This document shows positions 5,082 through 5,760 of a stretch of DNA of 5,760 nucleotides, one piece after another; positions within the stretch are counted from its first letter, which is position 1, and each line of letters starts with the position of its first letter. The DNA is from Pseudomonadota bacterium. Lineage in GTDB: Bacteria; Pseudomonadota; Alphaproteobacteria; Rhizobiales; Xanthobacteraceae. The notes under the pieces are model-generated. The model was not told where the DNA came from. It did no database searches and worked only from the letters and a program-made list of their open reading frames with translations. Position numbers and translations under genes: made by a program. Where the stretch lies: NCBI GenBank assembly GCA_023431725.1, contig JAEYVN010000526.1:1-5760 (forward strand). Reading direction: 5' to 3'.

Positions 5082-5760
5082 TCACTGCGGCGCCTGCGGG
5101 GCCGAATGCGGCATCGGCGGCCCCTGTCGCTTGCGCAGATAGAGCGGTGCGAAGGCCGCGTGCTGCTGCAATTCGATCTTGCCCTCGCGCACCAGCTCCA
5201 GGGTCGACGCAAAGCTCGACGCCATCACCGACGTCACCATCGATGGCTCGACAAGATACTGGATCAGATATTGATCGAGCCTGTTCCAGTCGTCGGTCGC
5301 ACCGATCAGCTTCTCGATCTGCTGACGCGCTTCGGAGAGCGACCAGACCTGACGCTGCTTGAACCGCACCTGACTCATCGCGCTCTTCGAGCGCTGCACC
5401 GAATAGGCGGCGAGCAGATCGTAGAGCGTCGCCGTCCACTGCGGATGCTTGATGTCGTTGATCGGCTCGGGATTGCCGCGGCTGAACACGTCGCGTTCCA
5501 GCTGCGGCATATCCATCAGTTTCTGCGCCACCTCGCGGAAGGCTTCCAGCCGCTTCAGGCGGAAGGCGAGCATGCTCGCCATGTCCTCGGCACTCTGGCC
5601 CTCCTCCTCGTTCTGATCGGGGATCAGGAGACGAGATTTCAGGTAGGCGAGCCACGCCGCCATCACGAGATAATCGGCCGCAAGTTCGAGGCGCAGCGAG
5701 CGCGCCGCCTCGATGTAGGTGATGTACTGATCGGCCAGCGCGAGAATGGAAATCTTCGCC
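5082..5760 (-). CDS. scpA: Segregation and condensation protein A, C-terminal 225 residues (5' end outside window)
   Basis: Kleisin subunit of the SMC-ScpAB condensin, bridging the SMC heads and binding ScpB. The visible part opens with AKISILALADQYITYIEAAR, which in ScpA follows the N-terminal FEGPLDLLL segment, so only a few tens of residues are missing. Next come ELAADYLVMAAWLAYLKSRLLIP, the conserved helix that binds the SMC neck, and a charged linker (NEEEGQSAEDMASMLAFRLKRLEAF). The C-terminal winged-helix part follows (FASTLELVREGKIELQQHAAFAPLYLRKR), then a short Pro/Gln tail before TGA. The frame stays open to the window edge, so no start is visible here; the in-frame GTG and ATG at 5666 and 5663 fall inside the conserved helix and are not starts. 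It precedes scpB, its usual partner. Confidence 0.96.
   Translation of the reverse strand, partial: AKISILALADQYITYIEAARSLRLELAADYLVMAAWLAYLKSRLLIPDQNEEEGQSAEDMASMLAFRLKRLEAFREVAQKLMDMPQLERDVFSRGNPEPINDIKHPQWTATLYDLLAAYSVQRSKSAMSQVRFKQRQVWSLSEARQQIEKLIGATDDWNRLDQYLIQYLVEPSMVTSVMASSFASTLELVREGKIELQQHAAFAPLYLRKRQGPPMPHSAPQAPQ

Noticed and set aside
4739..5362. Plus-strand open frame spanning the scpA-scpB spacer
   Set aside because: It covers parts of both genes in antisense and turns Ser/Arg/Ala-rich opposite scpA; no domain is seen.
4981..5655. Minus-strand frame overlapping scpA in another phase
   Set aside because: scpA in the neighbouring frame encodes a clear ScpA; this frame is Arg/Ala/Gly-rich noise.

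Overview
The window reads as chromosomal backbone of a high-GC alphaproteobacterium. The best guess is Hyphomicrobiales, in the Bradyrhizobium/Rhodopseudomonas/Xanthobacteraceae neighbourhood. This rests on the gene order scpA-scpB-(ABC ATPase)-tatA-tatB-tatC-serS, the protein sequences, and an extragenic palindrome upstream of serS that resembles elements I recall from those genomes. Species cannot be named from the sequence alone. All genes lie on the minus strand, so transcription runs from high to low coordinates.

Right to left: scpA (5' end outside the window) ends at 5082. After a 121-base gap comes scpB, whose ScpB core is preceded by an unusually long, extremely acidic N-terminal region encoded by a GAY/GAR triplet tract. 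An FbpC/PotA-type ABC transporter ATPase starts on the base after the scpB stop codon, but no permease or binding protein is visible. Then come tatA, tatB and tatC, the complete twin-arginine translocase. The tatA-tatB gap holds a hairpin, and tatB and tatC overlap by four bases (ATGA). After a 199-base spacer containing the palindromic element, serS (seryl-tRNA synthetase) begins and runs off the left edge.

Functionally the window joins chromosome condensation (ScpA/ScpB, partners of SMC), an orphan-looking ABC ATPase, folded-protein export (TatABC) and a translation enzyme (SerRS). The tight spacing from scpB to tatC suggests one transcription unit, and serS may have its own promoter. No stretch longer than 300 bases lacks a gene, and no RNA genes, insertion sequences or CRISPR arrays were seen. 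Most of the window is ordinary core genome. The points worth a second look are the acidic ScpB extension and its triplet tract, the ABC ATPase placed between scpB and tatA, the tatA-tatB hairpin, the proline-valine repeats of TatB, and the palindrome before serS.
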